Notes: generated by a model from the letters alone, not told the origin. 64,000 nt of DNA from Magnetominusculus dajiuhuensis (GCF_046044395.1 NZ_JBJUSG010000003.1:1-64000); one strand, 5' to 3'. Positions 1 to 8,789 are shown, counted from the first letter of the stretch. Program-made: numbers and translations.

Positions 1-13
1 GGGGGGGGGGGGG
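1..13. other. Poly-G run at window edge
   Basis: The first 13 bases are all G. A homopolymer exactly at the sequence edge is most likely a contig-end or sequencing artefact rather than biology. Nothing else in the first 30 bases can be interpreted. Confidence 0.5.
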
Positions 14-34
14 CTGCTTTACTATTGTGACACA

Positions 35-132
35 GTCTGTTGTCCGGAATCGTCACTTAAATGGTTGTTTTATGATGATTTTGCCTATTCTGAGATATAA
101 GGACAGATTCCGGACAAGCCGGAATGACAGAC
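35..132. repeat. Imperfect inverted repeat, 'CCGGACAAGCCGG' family
   Basis: The right arm (106-132) reads GATTCCGGACAAGCCGGAAT followed by GACAGAC. The left arm (35-51) is its reverse complement with about 10 internal bases missing. The same arm sequence forms a perfect 23-bp inverted repeat at 32560-32633, so this is a degenerate copy of a dispersed short palindromic element. The 239 bases before the first gene hold nothing else I can support. Confidence 0.7.
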
Positions 133-275
133 AAAGAAGAGAACAGTCTGGAAATCATTGCAACTTCCCATGAGAACTTGTTTTATCCGTCAGAACAAAT
201 TTACCGTGATATTGGAGGGCTGGGGGTGTAAGAAAATCATTGAAAAAACTTCTGGTTATAGTTATAATAATCATC

Positions 276-707
276 ATGAAAAGAGACGAATCGGTGGTTA
301 AGTATCCGCTTAAAGATGGGGCAATAACTTGTGGATTTCCATTGCGTAAGATGCGCGATTCCTTGTTGGACATATACAAGGAGTGCTCAAGCGTGGATTG
401 GGACGGTTATGGCGCATGTGCCGTTACCGAAGACGCATTCGAAGAGGCGCAGAGGATAATTGACGCGCTCGCTTTTTCAATCCCACTTTCAATCCCAGCA
501 CCGGAGATTGTTGCCGAGCCAACCGGCGACATAGGTTTTGAATGGTACAGAGGAAATGGGCAGGTTTTTGTTATGAGCGTAAGTGGTAAACAACGAATTA
601 CTTATGCGGGACTATTTGCCGGTAATAAGGTGCACGGCTCAGAGCGTTTCAGTGGAATATTGCCGAGTACGATTATACAGAATCTTATGAGATTATATTC
701 GTTGTAA
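276..707 (+). CDS. Hypothetical protein, first gene of a tight two-gene unit
   Basis: I do not recognise a named family. The protein is about 143 residues and has a central motif WDGYGA followed by an acidic helix and, further on, a GFEWYRG segment that looks like a beta strand. This pattern (WDGxxA, then FEW) is familiar from small uncharacterised proteins that sit in front of a second small gene. The frame is open back to a TTG at 240, which would add a hydrophobic stretch rich in I and V. I prefer the ATG at 276 because the extra residues look like chance low-complexity sequence, though neither start has a good ribosome site. One base separates the stop from the next gene at 709, so the two are almost certainly co-translated. 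Confidence 0.6.
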   Translation: MKRDESVVKYPLKDGAITCGFPLRKMRDSLLDIYKECSSVDWDGYGACAVTEDAFEEAQRIIDALAFSIPLSIPAPEIVAEPTGDIGFEWYRGNGQVFVMSVSGKQRITYAGLFAGNKVHGSERFSGILPSTIIQNLMRLYSL

Positions 708-708
708 T

Positions 709-1086
709 ATGGTTAAGGTAGATACGTCAGAAAATTTAACGAGGTTCATATTCTCCAAAAATGATTTTAGAAGTTCGGATGAACATGTAAGATATTCCGC
801 TTTTATGCCGCCATCAAACAAACTCTTATCTGTGTTTCGCATTTTCGATCTTGCCGACCCTGAAGTGTGGGAGCTTGGTGATAAGGTGGGAATCCTTCGT
901 GAACGTACATTGTTGGCACGTGCGGATATCAAAGTATCAAATGTGAACGATTCGGGTCTTGATGTTGACGCCAATGATGACCCTCCTCGTCATGCCAACA
1001 TAGTGGGCTGGCCTGAGGAAAAGTCTGAAATCAAGTTGAAAGCGATAGAACTGGCGGACAGAGCACAGCTTCATTTGAGACGGTAG
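709..1086 (+). CDS. Hypothetical protein, second gene of the pair
   Basis: This 125-residue protein starts one base after the upstream stop. No named family is recognised. Visible elements are an N-terminal segment ending in FRIFDL, a middle with WELGDKVG and ARADI, and a C-terminal block RHANIVGWP followed by a basic, helical tail that begins EEKSEIKLKAIELA. The histidine-tryptophan-proline block at about residues 94-101 looks like a conserved core. There is no signal peptide or membrane segment. The organisation (two small soluble proteins, minimal spacing) resembles toxin-antitoxin or other two-component stress modules, but no catalytic motif supports that. Confidence 0.6.
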   Translation: MVKVDTSENLTRFIFSKNDFRSSDEHVRYSAFMPPSNKLLSVFRIFDLADPEVWELGDKVGILRERTLLARADIKVSNVNDSGLDVDANDDPPRHANIVGWPEEKSEIKLKAIELADRAQLHLRR

Positions 1087-1195
1087 AATATCATTATGAA
1101 GCCGCTTGAAGAGGACTTAACGGAAATCATAAATGGCGTGGAAGTGCTGATGACATTTTTAAGGACTAATAACCCTATGTCGAATTGCTCTGAGC

Positions 1196-1519
1196 ATGAC
1201 TTACTATATTAGCGCTACACCGGGAAGGCTTAGAATTCAGAGTCCACGTCTCCATAACAACCGTGAGGAGATTAAGGGGTTCGAAAAGTTCATAGCCTCA
1301 GTTTCCGGCATAGAAAAGGTTGAAACGAATTATTATACCGGCAGTGCCTTAATGCACTATAACGAGAAAAAAATGAACTGCGAAAAGCTCATCGGCATTT
1401 TGGAATCTAACGGCTATTTTGATCTGATGAAGGCAGTAACCTCCGACGATGTGGTTGAAGAAGGCGCTGAGGAGGCAGCCAGGGTAATCGTAGAGATTAT
1501 TTCTGACGGATTGTTGTAA
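1196..1519 (+). CDS. HMA2-like small protein
   Basis: The 107-residue protein has the layout of the heavy-metal-associated domain 2 family. It begins with a strand carrying PGRLRIQSP, continues with SGIEKVETN and TGSALMHY, and ends with a helix and an acidic tail. The fold is ferredoxin-like, but the metal-binding CxxC of true HMA domains is absent, so it is probably not a copper chaperone. Relatives often accompany metal-transporting ATPases or vary in membrane-associated functions; no such neighbour exists here. The gene converges with the large gene on the minus strand, leaving 8 bases between stops. There is no convincing Shine-Dalgarno before the ATG. Confidence 0.65.
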   Translation: MTYYISATPGRLRIQSPRLHNNREEIKGFEKFIASVSGIEKVETNYYTGSALMHYNEKKMNCEKLIGILESNGYFDLMKAVTSDDVVEEGAEEAARVIVEIISDGLL

Positions 1520-1527
1520 AGATAATG

Positions 1528-4143
1528 TTACTGTTTTACAAAACGCCCTCTTACCAGGGCCAGCTCCTCCTCGGCTGTGGTGAGGGTTCCCCTTAGTTTT
1601 TCTTCCAGTATGGCCGTAAATATCTCTGTGTATATCGGGCCGGGGGGGATGCCTAGGGTTTTTAAGTCGTTGCCCTTTAGCTCCGGTTTCATGTCCTTGT
1701 GCTCTGTCAGAAAAATGGATATTGATTTTCTCTTTTGGTCGTTTTCTGCTGTTGACATCAAAAATATCGCCGTCTCTAACGATGTGCCCATAAGGTGGTT
1801 ATACACCGAGACAGGGTCTTTGTAGTAGAACGGCTCGTTGAGTTTGGCCAGGCCTAAGAGGATGTGTTTCTTAATTGTGTCAGGGGTTGCAAGCCTCTGA
1901 AGGGCGGCCTCACGGTCATCCGCTGTCAGCGGCACAATCAGCGCCATCAGATATAACACCCCAATGTCAATCTTGTCCTCCCTGAACAGCAAATTGTACC
2001 ACGAGATTGTCTCCCTCACCCGCTGAAATAGTGCGACTGACTCCCTCGAAAACCGTAGCTCCGCGTGGACGGCCCTCAGGAGGCCAAACCCCTCAAGCCT
2101 CCGCAGTGCCTTTATCGGGTCGGCCTCCCTGAATATCAACATAAGCTCATCGTAAAGCCGTGCACCCGATAGCTTCTCAAACAGGTTAAACCTGATTGCC
2201 GTCTTTATCAGCCTCTCTGTGTGCTTGCTTATCCTGAAATCAAATCGCTCGGAAAACCTCACCGCCCTAAACGCGCGCGTCGGGTCCTCTATGAAACTCA
2301 GATTGTGCAGTACCCTGACCGTCCGTTCCTTCAAATCGCGCTGGGCGCCAAAGAAATCTATCAGACGCCCGAAATCCCTCTTATTAAGAAACACGGCAAG
2401 GGTGTTAATCGTGAAATCCCGCCGATATAAATCCTTCTTGATGGAGGACATCTCCACTTGCGGCAGGGCGGCAGGGCTTTCATAGTACTCCGTGCGGGCA
2501 GCCGCGATGTCTATCGAAAAATCACCGCAATTATATAATTTAATATCGAATACCTTTGCTGTCTGAAACCGTTCGTGCGTCTTTAGTTTGCCATTTAAAA
2601 CCTTCGAAAGCGCTGAGGCAAATTTGATTGACGCGCCCTCAATTACTATGTCTATGTCGAGATTCTGCTCCCCTCTTAGTAAATCGCGCACTGACCCGCC
2701 TACCAGATAGGCCGACACGCCGACTTCCTCCGCCACCTCCGCCACGGTCTGAAGTATCTTATACACATACGGCGGGAAACGTTCCCGCATGATTGTGGCG
2801 AGAGACCTGCCGGTGGGATGTTTACTCTCGAATTGGGCCTGTTCTATGCGGCTCCTCCTGATGTGTCCCTCGTAAAGAGAGCGAAGCAGGTCTGTCCTTG
2901 TAATTGCCCCTATTATCATGGCACCGCTAATAACGGGCAAAAACCGCTGATTGCTCTCAACCATCGCGGCCTCAACATCTCCTATGGCGGCCTCAGGGGG
3001 CATCGTAATCGCGTCGGTCGTAATAAAGTCGTCTATCTTGCTCGTCCTAAAGCCGTGAAACAGCGCCTTTTCCACTATCTCTCTTGATATTGTACCGGCG
3101 TACTGCGCGTCTTTTATTACGGGCAGGACATTTATCTCGTATTTGGTCAAAAGCGCCTCGGCCTCTTTAATAGTCGAGTCCCAGACAATGGAAATAACAG
3201 GGCTTGTCATCACGTCCCTTGCCGACTTTTCCGGCCTGATTATTTCGTGAAGGGTTGTAATTACCATTTCTTTGACTATATCTGCGATGGTCTCTTTCAT
3301 TGAGGCGGACGCCGCCGAGGGGTGCCCACCGCCGTTAAAGCGCCGCATGACATCGCCTATGTTAAGTTCGGACACCCTGCTTCGTCCAATGAGCATGGTC
3401 TTACCGGCCATGTTTAATATCAACACCACCGCGTCAATGTCCTCCATGTCCATAATGGCATGGGCTATGAAGGCGGCGTCTCCTGAGTAGTTTTCCCTTG
3501 AGGCTGCCCCTATCTTCACCCTTATGCCGTGGACTATGGCCTCAGACAGAGACGCTAATAACTCATTTAATAGCTCAAGGTCGTCTCTGCTCAACTGCGG
3601 CCTGATGAATGTCGAGACGATATTGAGGTCTGCGCCGCGCCTGAGCAGATAGGCCGCTGCGAGCATGTCCCGTTCAGTTGTCGAGGAGAAGCGCATCGAG
3701 CCGGTCTCCTCATATATGCCCAGACACAATATAGTGGCCTCTATCGGTGATAATGGGATGTTTTTTGAGTGCAATATCTCAGTGAGCAGGGTTGCCGTTG
3801 CCCCAATGGCCCCGACTAATGAAACCGTGCCTGCAATATCTCCTTGTCGGGCGGCATGATGGTCGTATATAAATGTCTGAATGCCCCGCTTGCCTAATAT
3901 CTGTTTAAAATCGCCAATCCTCTCAGGGTCTTTTGTGTCAACGATTATCAGACGGGTAATCAGGGAGATATCTATTTCCTTCACTTTTGAGATTTCAATC
4001 GGGAAGGCCTTTAAGAACTCCCTAAGCGGCCTTTCGGCGGCGCCGGGCAAGACTATCTTTGCCTCAGGGAAGAGTTTCTTTGCCGCAACCATAGAGGAAA
4101 GACAATCAAAGTCGGCATTTGTGTGGCATGTGATGATGTCCAT
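1528..4143 (-). CDS. DHH phosphoesterase-CBS-tRNA nucleotidyltransferase fusion (probable A-adding enzyme)
   Basis: This 871-residue protein combines several domains. Residues 1-130 form a DHH domain with HTNADFDCL and a DHH triad in YDHHAA. Residues 220-300 form a DHHA1 domain ending in GGGHPSAAS. A CBS pair spans roughly 305-430. A class-II polymerase-beta-type head follows at 465-600, with LVGGSVRD, the metal-binding DIDIV and RRDFTIN, and then the tRNA-binding region. The same architecture is known from A-adding enzymes in organisms that split CCA addition between two proteins, where it adds the terminal adenosine to tRNA. A second tRNA nucleotidyltransferase lies at 25845-27236. The gene follows yidC by 25 bases on the same strand and is probably co-transcribed. 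The DHH part could act as a nanoRNase or phosphatase; its substrate is not evident. Confidence 0.85.
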   Translation of the reverse strand: MDIITCHTNADFDCLSSMVAAKKLFPEAKIVLPGAAERPLREFLKAFPIEISKVKEIDISLITRLIIVDTKDPERIGDFKQILGKRGIQTFIYDHHAARQGDIAGTVSLVGAIGATATLLTEILHSKNIPLSPIEATILCLGIYEETGSMRFSSTTERDMLAAAYLLRRGADLNIVSTFIRPQLSRDDLELLNELLASLSEAIVHGIRVKIGAASRENYSGDAAFIAHAIMDMEDIDAVVLILNMAGKTMLIGRSRVSELNIGDVMRRFNGGGHPSAASASMKETIADIVKEMVITTLHEIIRPEKSARDVMTSPVISIVWDSTIKEAEALLTKYEINVLPVIKDAQYAGTISREIVEKALFHGFRTSKIDDFITTDAITMPPEAAIGDVEAAMVESNQRFLPVISGAMIIGAITRTDLLRSLYEGHIRRSRIEQAQFESKHPTGRSLATIMRERFPPYVYKILQTVAEVAEEVGVSAYLVGGSVRDLLRGEQNLDIDIVIEGASIKFASALSKVLNGKLKTHERFQTAKVFDIKLYNCGDFSIDIAAARTEYYESPAALPQVEMSSIKKDLYRRDFTINTLAVFLNKRDFGRLIDFFGAQRDLKERTVRVLHNLSFIEDPTRAFRAVRFSERFDFRISKHTERLIKTAIRFNLFEKLSGARLYDELMLIFREADPIKALRRLEGFGLLRAVHAELRFSRESVALFQRVRETISWYNLLFREDKIDIGVLYLMALIVPLTADDREAALQRLATPDTIKKHILLGLAKLNEPFYYKDPVSVYNHLMGTSLETAIFLMSTAENDQKRKSISIFLTEHKDMKPELKGNDLKTLGIPPGPIYTEIFTAILEEKLRGTLTTAEEELALVRGRFVKQ

Positions 4144-4168
4144 TGCCAGTTACCGCGGCTCGTGCATG

Positions 4169-5762
4169 TCAGACGGTCTTTTTCTTGTTTATGTAAACCT
4201 GCTGAATTATGCTCAGTACATTGCTTACCAGCCAATAGAGCACCAGCCCGGAGGGGAAGCTCAAAAACATAAATGTAAATATAACGGGCATAAACATCAT
4301 GACCTTCGCCTGCGTGGGGTCCATAGTGGTAGGCGTCATCTTCTGCTGCAGGAACATCGTGCCGCCCATGATAATGGGAAGCACATAGTGTGGGTCCTTG
4401 GCCGAGAGGTCTGTTATCCAAAGCATAAACGGCGTGCCCCTAAGTTCAATGGACACGAGCAGCACCTTGTAGAGGGCAAAAAACACAGGTATCTGCACGA
4501 GCATCGGCAGACACCCGCCCATTGGGTTTACCTTGTGTTTCTTGTACAGCGCCATCAGTTCAGTCTGCATACGCTGGGGGTCTTTCTTGTATTTCTCCCT
4601 GATTTCATTCATCAGGGGCTGCACCTTCTGGAGTTTCTTCATTGACGATTGCCCCTTGTTTATCAATGGAATAAACGGGATTCTTATGATAAGGGTAAGC
4701 AATATTATTGACCATCCGAAGTTGCCGATGTATTTATTTATGAACATCAACATCCAGAAAATCGGCCTCGCTATGATAGAGAAAAAGCCAAAGTCAACGA
4801 TATGCTCAAAGGAGGCGTTAATGGATTTTAAGACCTCGTACTTCTTCGGGCCGGCGTAGAACATGAATTCGTTTGTGCCTGCGCCGGTCTTAATCGCGCC
4901 GAGTATTGATTTATCGCCGTCATTCCACATCTGAGCGCCTTTGGTCGGAGTCAATGGAGCAAGGGCGTCGAAAAAGTACTTATTCTCCTGTGCTATCCAC
5001 TTGATGTTGCCGTCGTAGAGTTTTATGCCGTCCAGTTTTTTGTCAGTCTTAAGTTCTATCCTGTCCATATCCTTGAGGATTACAGGGCCGTTGTGGGCAC
5101 CGTAGCTGTCGGCACCCTCAGAGCTGAAATCGCTGCCAGTGGTAATATAGTAGTCGTCTATGCCAGCGACTTCGTCCTTTAAGGTAATCTTATAGCTGTC
5201 GCCGTAAAACGTGAATGTCCTCTTTATATGGACATCGTTGTAGTCAAGGGCAAAGGCCAGTTGTTTGGTTTCCTGTCCGGTGAGCGTGAGGCTGTCCGGT
5301 GAGGTCGTAATAAAGGCGGCCTTCATAAATGTAAAATCGGTATTATAGCCTGAGGCAAGGGCGGGGATTTTTGCCTTTTCATCAATAAGATATATCTCGC
5401 TGCCGTTTTTGTCTTTATAGTCCTTGAGTTTAAGCGACGTGACAACGCCGCCGTTGGTGGAAATTTGGGCGGTATATAGTTGAGTGTCAACCTTAATAGT
5501 CCTGGCCTGTGGGGCTGCTGCCGCCGGAGGGGCTATAGAACCCGCCTCTGTCTTGCCGGCCGCGGGGGCCACGGCGGGTGAGGGGGGGGGGGATGGTGGA
5601 CGGCTGCGCCTTTGATGAGGCCACAGCAGGGGCCTTTGTGCGATTGTCTATGGCGGCGGCAATCCTTGATGCCTCCTTCATCCTCGGATTGACATAAAAA
5701 AACTGGTACAGCATTAAGATTGAGATAGAAAGAACGATTGCAACGAGTGCCCTTTTTTCCAT
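4169..5762 (-). CDS. yidC: Membrane protein insertase YidC, interrupted by a one-base frameshift in a homopolymer
   Basis: YidC inserts proteins into the inner membrane alone or with SecYEG. The N-terminal membrane anchor (MEKRALVAIVLSISILMLYQ) is in one frame from 5762. The periplasmic domain and the C-terminal insertase core, with PIFWMLMFINKYIGNFGW and VNPMGGCLPMLVQIPVF, are in another frame ending at 4169. The frames meet at an uninterrupted run of 11 C in the coding strand (5582-5592). Removing one C joins IPPP to SPAVAPAAGK and gives about 530 residues, the normal family length. Because yidC is essential and both halves are well conserved, a sequencing error or slippage in the C tract is more likely than a pseudogene. 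It lies in the rpmH-rnpA-yidD-yidC order typical of bacteria. Confidence 0.92.
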
Positions 5763-5828
5763 AGTTATATAGGTTACCTTTTAATATTCATATTTTTGAA
5801 ACCTGTAAATGTCCTTCTAATAAAAGAA

Positions 5829-6038
5829 CTATTTAACGGGGTCATAGCCGCCTTCGCTAAAGGGATGGCATCTCAAAATCCTCAGAACGGCCATGCCGGA
5901 GCCTTTCAGCGCGCCATACTTTTCGACGGCCACCGCGGCGTACTCTGAACACGATGGATCAAACCGGCAACTCTGCGGCAGAAACGGTGAGACCGCCGCC
6001 TTATAAAGCCAAATCACAAAGATGATTATCTTTTTCAT
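5829..6038 (-). CDS. yidD: Membrane protein insertion efficiency factor YidD
   Basis: This 69-residue protein has the hallmark residues of YidD: a basic amphipathic N-terminus (MKKIIIFVIWLYKAAVSP), then CRFDPSCSEY, and near the end RCHPFSEGGYDPV. YidD helps YidC insert and fold membrane proteins at the inner face of the cytoplasmic membrane. The start codon overlaps the stop of rnpA by four bases (ATGA arrangement), which implies translational coupling. The next gene, yidC, starts 66 bases downstream. Length and motifs are fully typical. Confidence 0.95.
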   Translation of the reverse strand: MKKIIIFVIWLYKAAVSPFLPQSCRFDPSCSEYAAVAVEKYGALKGSGMAVLRILRCHPFSEGGYDPVK

Positions 6039-6397
6039 TTCAACGCCGCATAATGCCTTTCAAGCACGAACCCCAATTCCTTATAGATATCTCTATAAGC
6101 GGCCTGAGGGGTAGTCGGCCCGGCAAGCAGCACAATGTCCAAAGGCACACCAAAGGCGTCAACCACGGGAAGATTCCTCATCGCCTCACGAAACCGCCGT
6201 TTAACCTTGTTCCTGACAACGGCGTTACCGACGCGTTTGCTCACGACAAGGCCAACTCTCACTCCGCGTTTCTTACCCTTTGAGATATAAACGCCAAGGT
6301 GGGCGGCCTTATACCGCCTGCCGTTATGGAATACGTATTTGAATTCAAAACTCTTTTTAAGGCTTTCTAATGTGCTCAGGCGCTTAAGCTCTTGCGT
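6035..6397 (-). CDS. rnpA: Ribonuclease P protein component, probable ACG start
   Basis: RnpA is the protein subunit of RNase P, which matures tRNA 5' ends. The diagnostic RNR-type block VVRNKVKRRFREAMR is present, followed by DIVLLAGP. Family homology extends well upstream of the first GTG (6262): the frame reads KKSFEFKYVFHNGRRY before VGLVVSKRVG. No ATG, GTG or TTG exists in that stretch before the in-frame stop. An ACG at 6397-6395 lies 8 bases after a perfect AGGAGG (reverse of 6406-6411) and would give 120 residues, the normal family size. A CTG at 6379 is the alternative but lies too far from that site. The gene therefore overlaps the 3' end of rpmH by 22 bases. Confidence 0.88.
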   Translation of the reverse strand, partial: TQELKRLSTLESLKKSFEFKYVFHNGRRYKAAHLGVYISKGKKRGVRVGLVVSKRVGNAVVRNKVKRRFREAMRNLPVVDAFGVPLDIVLLAGPTTPQAAYRDIYKELGFVLERHYAALK

Positions 6398-6519
6398 CCC
6401 TTTGCCCTCCTGCGATTAATCAGCTTACGTCCAGCCTTAGTACTCATGCGATGCAAAAAACCGTGCTTGCGTCTCCTCTTAATCTTATGAGGATGATACG
6501 TAGTATAAGCTCCACCCAT
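6376..6519 (-). CDS. rpmH: 50S ribosomal protein L34
   Basis: The 47-residue product ends in the classic L34 signature: KIKRRRKHGFLHRMSTKAGR, then LINRRRAKGRKSLSA. Its N-terminus (MGGAYTTYHPH) is slightly longer and differs from the common MKRTFQP form, as seen in several phyla. It starts at an ATG with AAAGGA placed correctly upstream. It is the first gene of the rpmH-rnpA-yidD-yidC unit and has a near-perfect promoter 40 bases upstream. The C-terminal codons overlap the start of rnpA in another frame. Confidence 0.95.
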   Translation of the reverse strand: MGGAYTTYHPHKIKRRRKHGFLHRMSTKAGRKLINRRRAKGRKSLSA

Positions 6520-6558
6520 ATTCAGTTCCTTTAATGACCGTTATTTTTTTGAAACTGA

Positions 6559-6587
6559 ATTATAACCGGTTAATCAACTTTTGTCAA
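6559..6587 (-). promoter_or_regulatory. Consensus sigma-70 promoter of the rpmH operon
   Basis: On the minus strand TTGACA (6587-6582) and TATAAT (6564-6559) are separated by exactly 17 bases. Both hexamers match the consensus perfectly, as expected for a ribosomal protein operon. Transcription should start near 6552, giving a leader of about 33 bases with a Shine-Dalgarno before rpmH. Confidence 0.88.
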
Positions 6588-6623
6588 GGCAAATAAAACT
6601 TTTTCAGCGATTGCGCCGCAGTA

Positions 6624-6652
6624 TTGACAAAAAACCTCCCTTCGTATAACAT
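6624..6652 (+). promoter_or_regulatory. Promoter of purQ, probably leaderless transcript
   Basis: TTGACA at 6624-6629 is followed after 17 bases by TAACAT at 6647-6652. The purQ ATG begins seven bases after the -10 hexamer, where transcription should start. There is no Shine-Dalgarno sequence before the ATG. The same arrangement occurs at 20018-20054. Confidence 0.6.
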
Positions 6653-6659
6653 AGATGAA

Positions 6660-7361
6660 ATGTTTGCGATAGTGGTTTTCCCGGGCAGCAACTGTGACCA
6701 TGATTGTTATCATGTTGTCAGACACGTCATTGGCCGTCCTGCGCGTTTTATCTGGCACAAGGAAAGCGGCATAGATAAAGACGTGAAGGTCGTGGTCTTA
6801 CCGGGTGGGTTTTCCCACGGCGACTATCTGCGGGCGGGGGCGCTTGCCAGGTTTTCGCCGATTATAAAGGCGGTTACAGACTTCGCAAACGACGGTGGAT
6901 TTGTCATCGGCATATGTAACGGTTTTCAGATACTCCTTGAGTCTGGTCTCTTGCCGGGGGCGATGCTTAGAAACAGGGCGCTCAAATTCATATGCAAAGA
7001 CGTCTTTGTAAAGGTGGCCAACCCGAAGAAGACCCCTTTTGCCTCCGGATACAAAGAGGGCAGGGTGGTCAGGCTGCCAATTGCCCATGCCGAAGGCAAT
7101 TATTTTGCCTCTGGCAGCACAGTTGAAAATATTATAAAACACAATCAGATTATCTTCACCTACTGCGACAAGGACGGCAATGTCTCTGATGAGGCAAACC
7201 CCAACGGCTCGCTCCTTAATATAGCCGGAATATCAAATAAGGAAGGCAATGTCATTGGCATGATGCCCCACCCGGAGCGCGCCTCAGAGGAAATCCTTGG
7301 AAATTCTGATGGTAGGCTGCTCTTTGAATCCGTTGTACAATACATAGAAAGCAGCACATAG
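6660..7361 (+). CDS. purQ: Phosphoribosylformylglycinamidine synthase subunit PurQ
   Basis: PurQ is the glutaminase subunit of FGAM synthase in de novo purine synthesis; it passes ammonia to PurL. The protein of about 233 residues starts with MFAIVVFPGSNCD, has the nucleophile elbow GICNGFQ, and ends with the His-Glu pair in MMPHPERA. The ATG at 6660 is chosen because the family N-terminus begins exactly there; an upstream TTG at 6624 is part of the promoter. It is divergent from rpmH and followed three bases later by selA. The purL and purS partners are not in the window. Confidence 0.95.
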   Translation: MFAIVVFPGSNCDHDCYHVVRHVIGRPARFIWHKESGIDKDVKVVVLPGGFSHGDYLRAGALARFSPIIKAVTDFANDGGFVIGICNGFQILLESGLLPGAMLRNRALKFICKDVFVKVANPKKTPFASGYKEGRVVRLPIAHAEGNYFASGSTVENIIKHNQIIFTYCDKDGNVSDEANPNGSLLNIAGISNKEGNVIGMMPHPERASEEILGNSDGRLLFESVVQYIESST

Positions 7362-7364
7362 AAG

Positions 7365-8789
7365 GTGCATAAGACATTGAACGAAAATATAAATAAGACA
7401 AAATCGGCCATACTGAAAAATATCCCGTCAATTGACAGCCTGTTAAAAATCCCCAAGGCCATTAAATGGCTAAAAGAATACCCAAGAAATCTGGTACTGA
7501 AGGCCTTGCGCGACGCCGTTGATACGAAAAGAACAGAGATACTAAGCGGTGAATCTCAAACAGTCACGGTGACATCTCTCATATCAATAGCAAAAGACCG
7601 GCTCTCAGCGCACACATCCTTTAGTCTGCGCCCGGTGATAAACGCAACCGGCATAGTGATTCACACGAACCTCGGCAGGGCACCGCTGTGTAAATCGGCC
7701 ATTGAAAACACCGCCCTTGTTGCCTCAGGATATTCGACCCTTGAGTATGACCTCAAAACTGGCAAGAGGGGCAAGCGCTACGTCCACATCCAGGGCATTT
7801 TAAGGGATTTGACGGCGGCAGAGGATGCCTTTGTGGTAAATAACAATGCCGCGGCGGTGTTTTTGTGTCTGATTGCCCTTGCTAAAGGCCGGGAGGTCAT
7901 TATATCAAGGGGAGAGCTTGTGGAAATCGGCGGCTCGTTCAGAATCCCTGACATAATGGCACACACAGGTGCAGTCCTCAAAGAGATAGGCACTACGAAC
8001 AAGACGCACCTCTATGACTACGAAAGGGCGATAACAGAAAATACTGCTGTAATATTAAAGGTACACCGCTCGAACTTTCAGATTACGGGATTTACGGAGG
8101 AGGTGGGTATTGAGGAAATCGCCGCCGTCGCTAAGCGGGCTGGCATTCCGGTAATGTACGACCTTGGAAGCGGCTGCCTCGCAGACCTTCTTCCCTATCG
8201 TATGCACGATGAGCCGGTGGTTGGGAACATTGTAAAAAAGGGTGTTGACATAATAACATTCAGCGCTGATAAGCTTCTTGGCGGCCCGCAGTGCGGGGTA
8301 ATCGTGGGAAGGAAAGATTTAATTGAGGCCGTGAGAACGCATCCTCTGGCGCGCATGGTGAGGGTTGATAAGTTTGCCATATCGGCGCTTGAGGCCACGT
8401 TGATGGAATATGTGGACGCTGACAAATCATTCAAGAACATACCCGTTTTAAGAATGCTCACCGAGGACATAAAAGAGATAAAGAAAAGGGCGGTGCGCCT
8501 TGCCGCTGGGATAAAGGGCCAAACCTCCGGTTCTTTGGAAGTGGCGATGATAAAGGATTCGTCGTATGCGGGTGGCGGGTCGCTTCCAGGGCATGAGTTC
8601 GCAACGTATGCCGTCACGTTGAGGCCCAAGGGGCAGACGGTCAATGAGCTTGAGGCCCGCCTGAGGAGTTCAAATCCCCCTGTTATTGCGAGGATAAGAG
8701 GCGATATGCTTGTCCTGGACGCCAGAACAGTAAATGATAAAGAAGTCAAGGCCATAATAGATATGTCAAAGACATGGCGTGTGGCCTAA
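7365..8789 (+). CDS. selA: L-seryl-tRNA(Sec) selenium transferase
   Basis: SelA converts seryl-tRNA(Sec) to selenocysteinyl-tRNA(Sec) using selenophosphate and PLP. The 474-residue protein has the N-terminal RNA-binding region, then VINATGIVIHTNLGRAPL, and the PLP lysine within FSADKLLGGPQCG. Length is typical. It starts with GTG three bases after purQ, so the two are co-transcribed although functionally unrelated. SelB, SelD and tRNA-Sec are not in the window. The presence of SelA means that some in-frame TGA codons in this genome encode selenocysteine. Confidence 0.95.
   Translation: MHKTLNENINKTKSAILKNIPSIDSLLKIPKAIKWLKEYPRNLVLKALRDAVDTKRTEILSGESQTVTVTSLISIAKDRLSAHTSFSLRPVINATGIVIHTNLGRAPLCKSAIENTALVASGYSTLEYDLKTGKRGKRYVHIQGILRDLTAAEDAFVVNNNAAAVFLCLIALAKGREVIISRGELVEIGGSFRIPDIMAHTGAVLKEIGTTNKTHLYDYERAITENTAVILKVHRSNFQITGFTEEVGIEEIAAVAKRAGIPVMYDLGSGCLADLLPYRMHDEPVVGNIVKKGVDIITFSADKLLGGPQCGVIVGRKDLIEAVRTHPLARMVRVDKFAISALEATLMEYVDADKSFKNIPVLRMLTEDIKEIKKRAVRLAAGIKGQTSGSLEVAMIKDSSYAGGGSLPGHEFATYAVTLRPKGQTVNELEARLRSSNPPVIARIRGDMLVLDARTVNDKEVKAIIDMSKTWRVA

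Noticed and set aside
1..13. Poly-G run as a genuine telomere- or promoter-like feature
   Set aside because: It sits exactly at the sequence edge and shows no further structure; an artefact is the simpler explanation.
1096..1212. 38-codon ORF starting MKPLEEDL between the unknown pair and the HMA2-like gene
   Set aside because: It is short, overlaps the next gene and has no good ribosome site or recognisable motif. It might be a remnant, but I cannot support it as a gene.
6520..6660. Possible replication origin beside rpmH
   Set aside because: rpmH-rnpA-yidC is often near oriC, but no dnaA gene and no cluster of TTATCCACA-type boxes was found in this 140-base gap.
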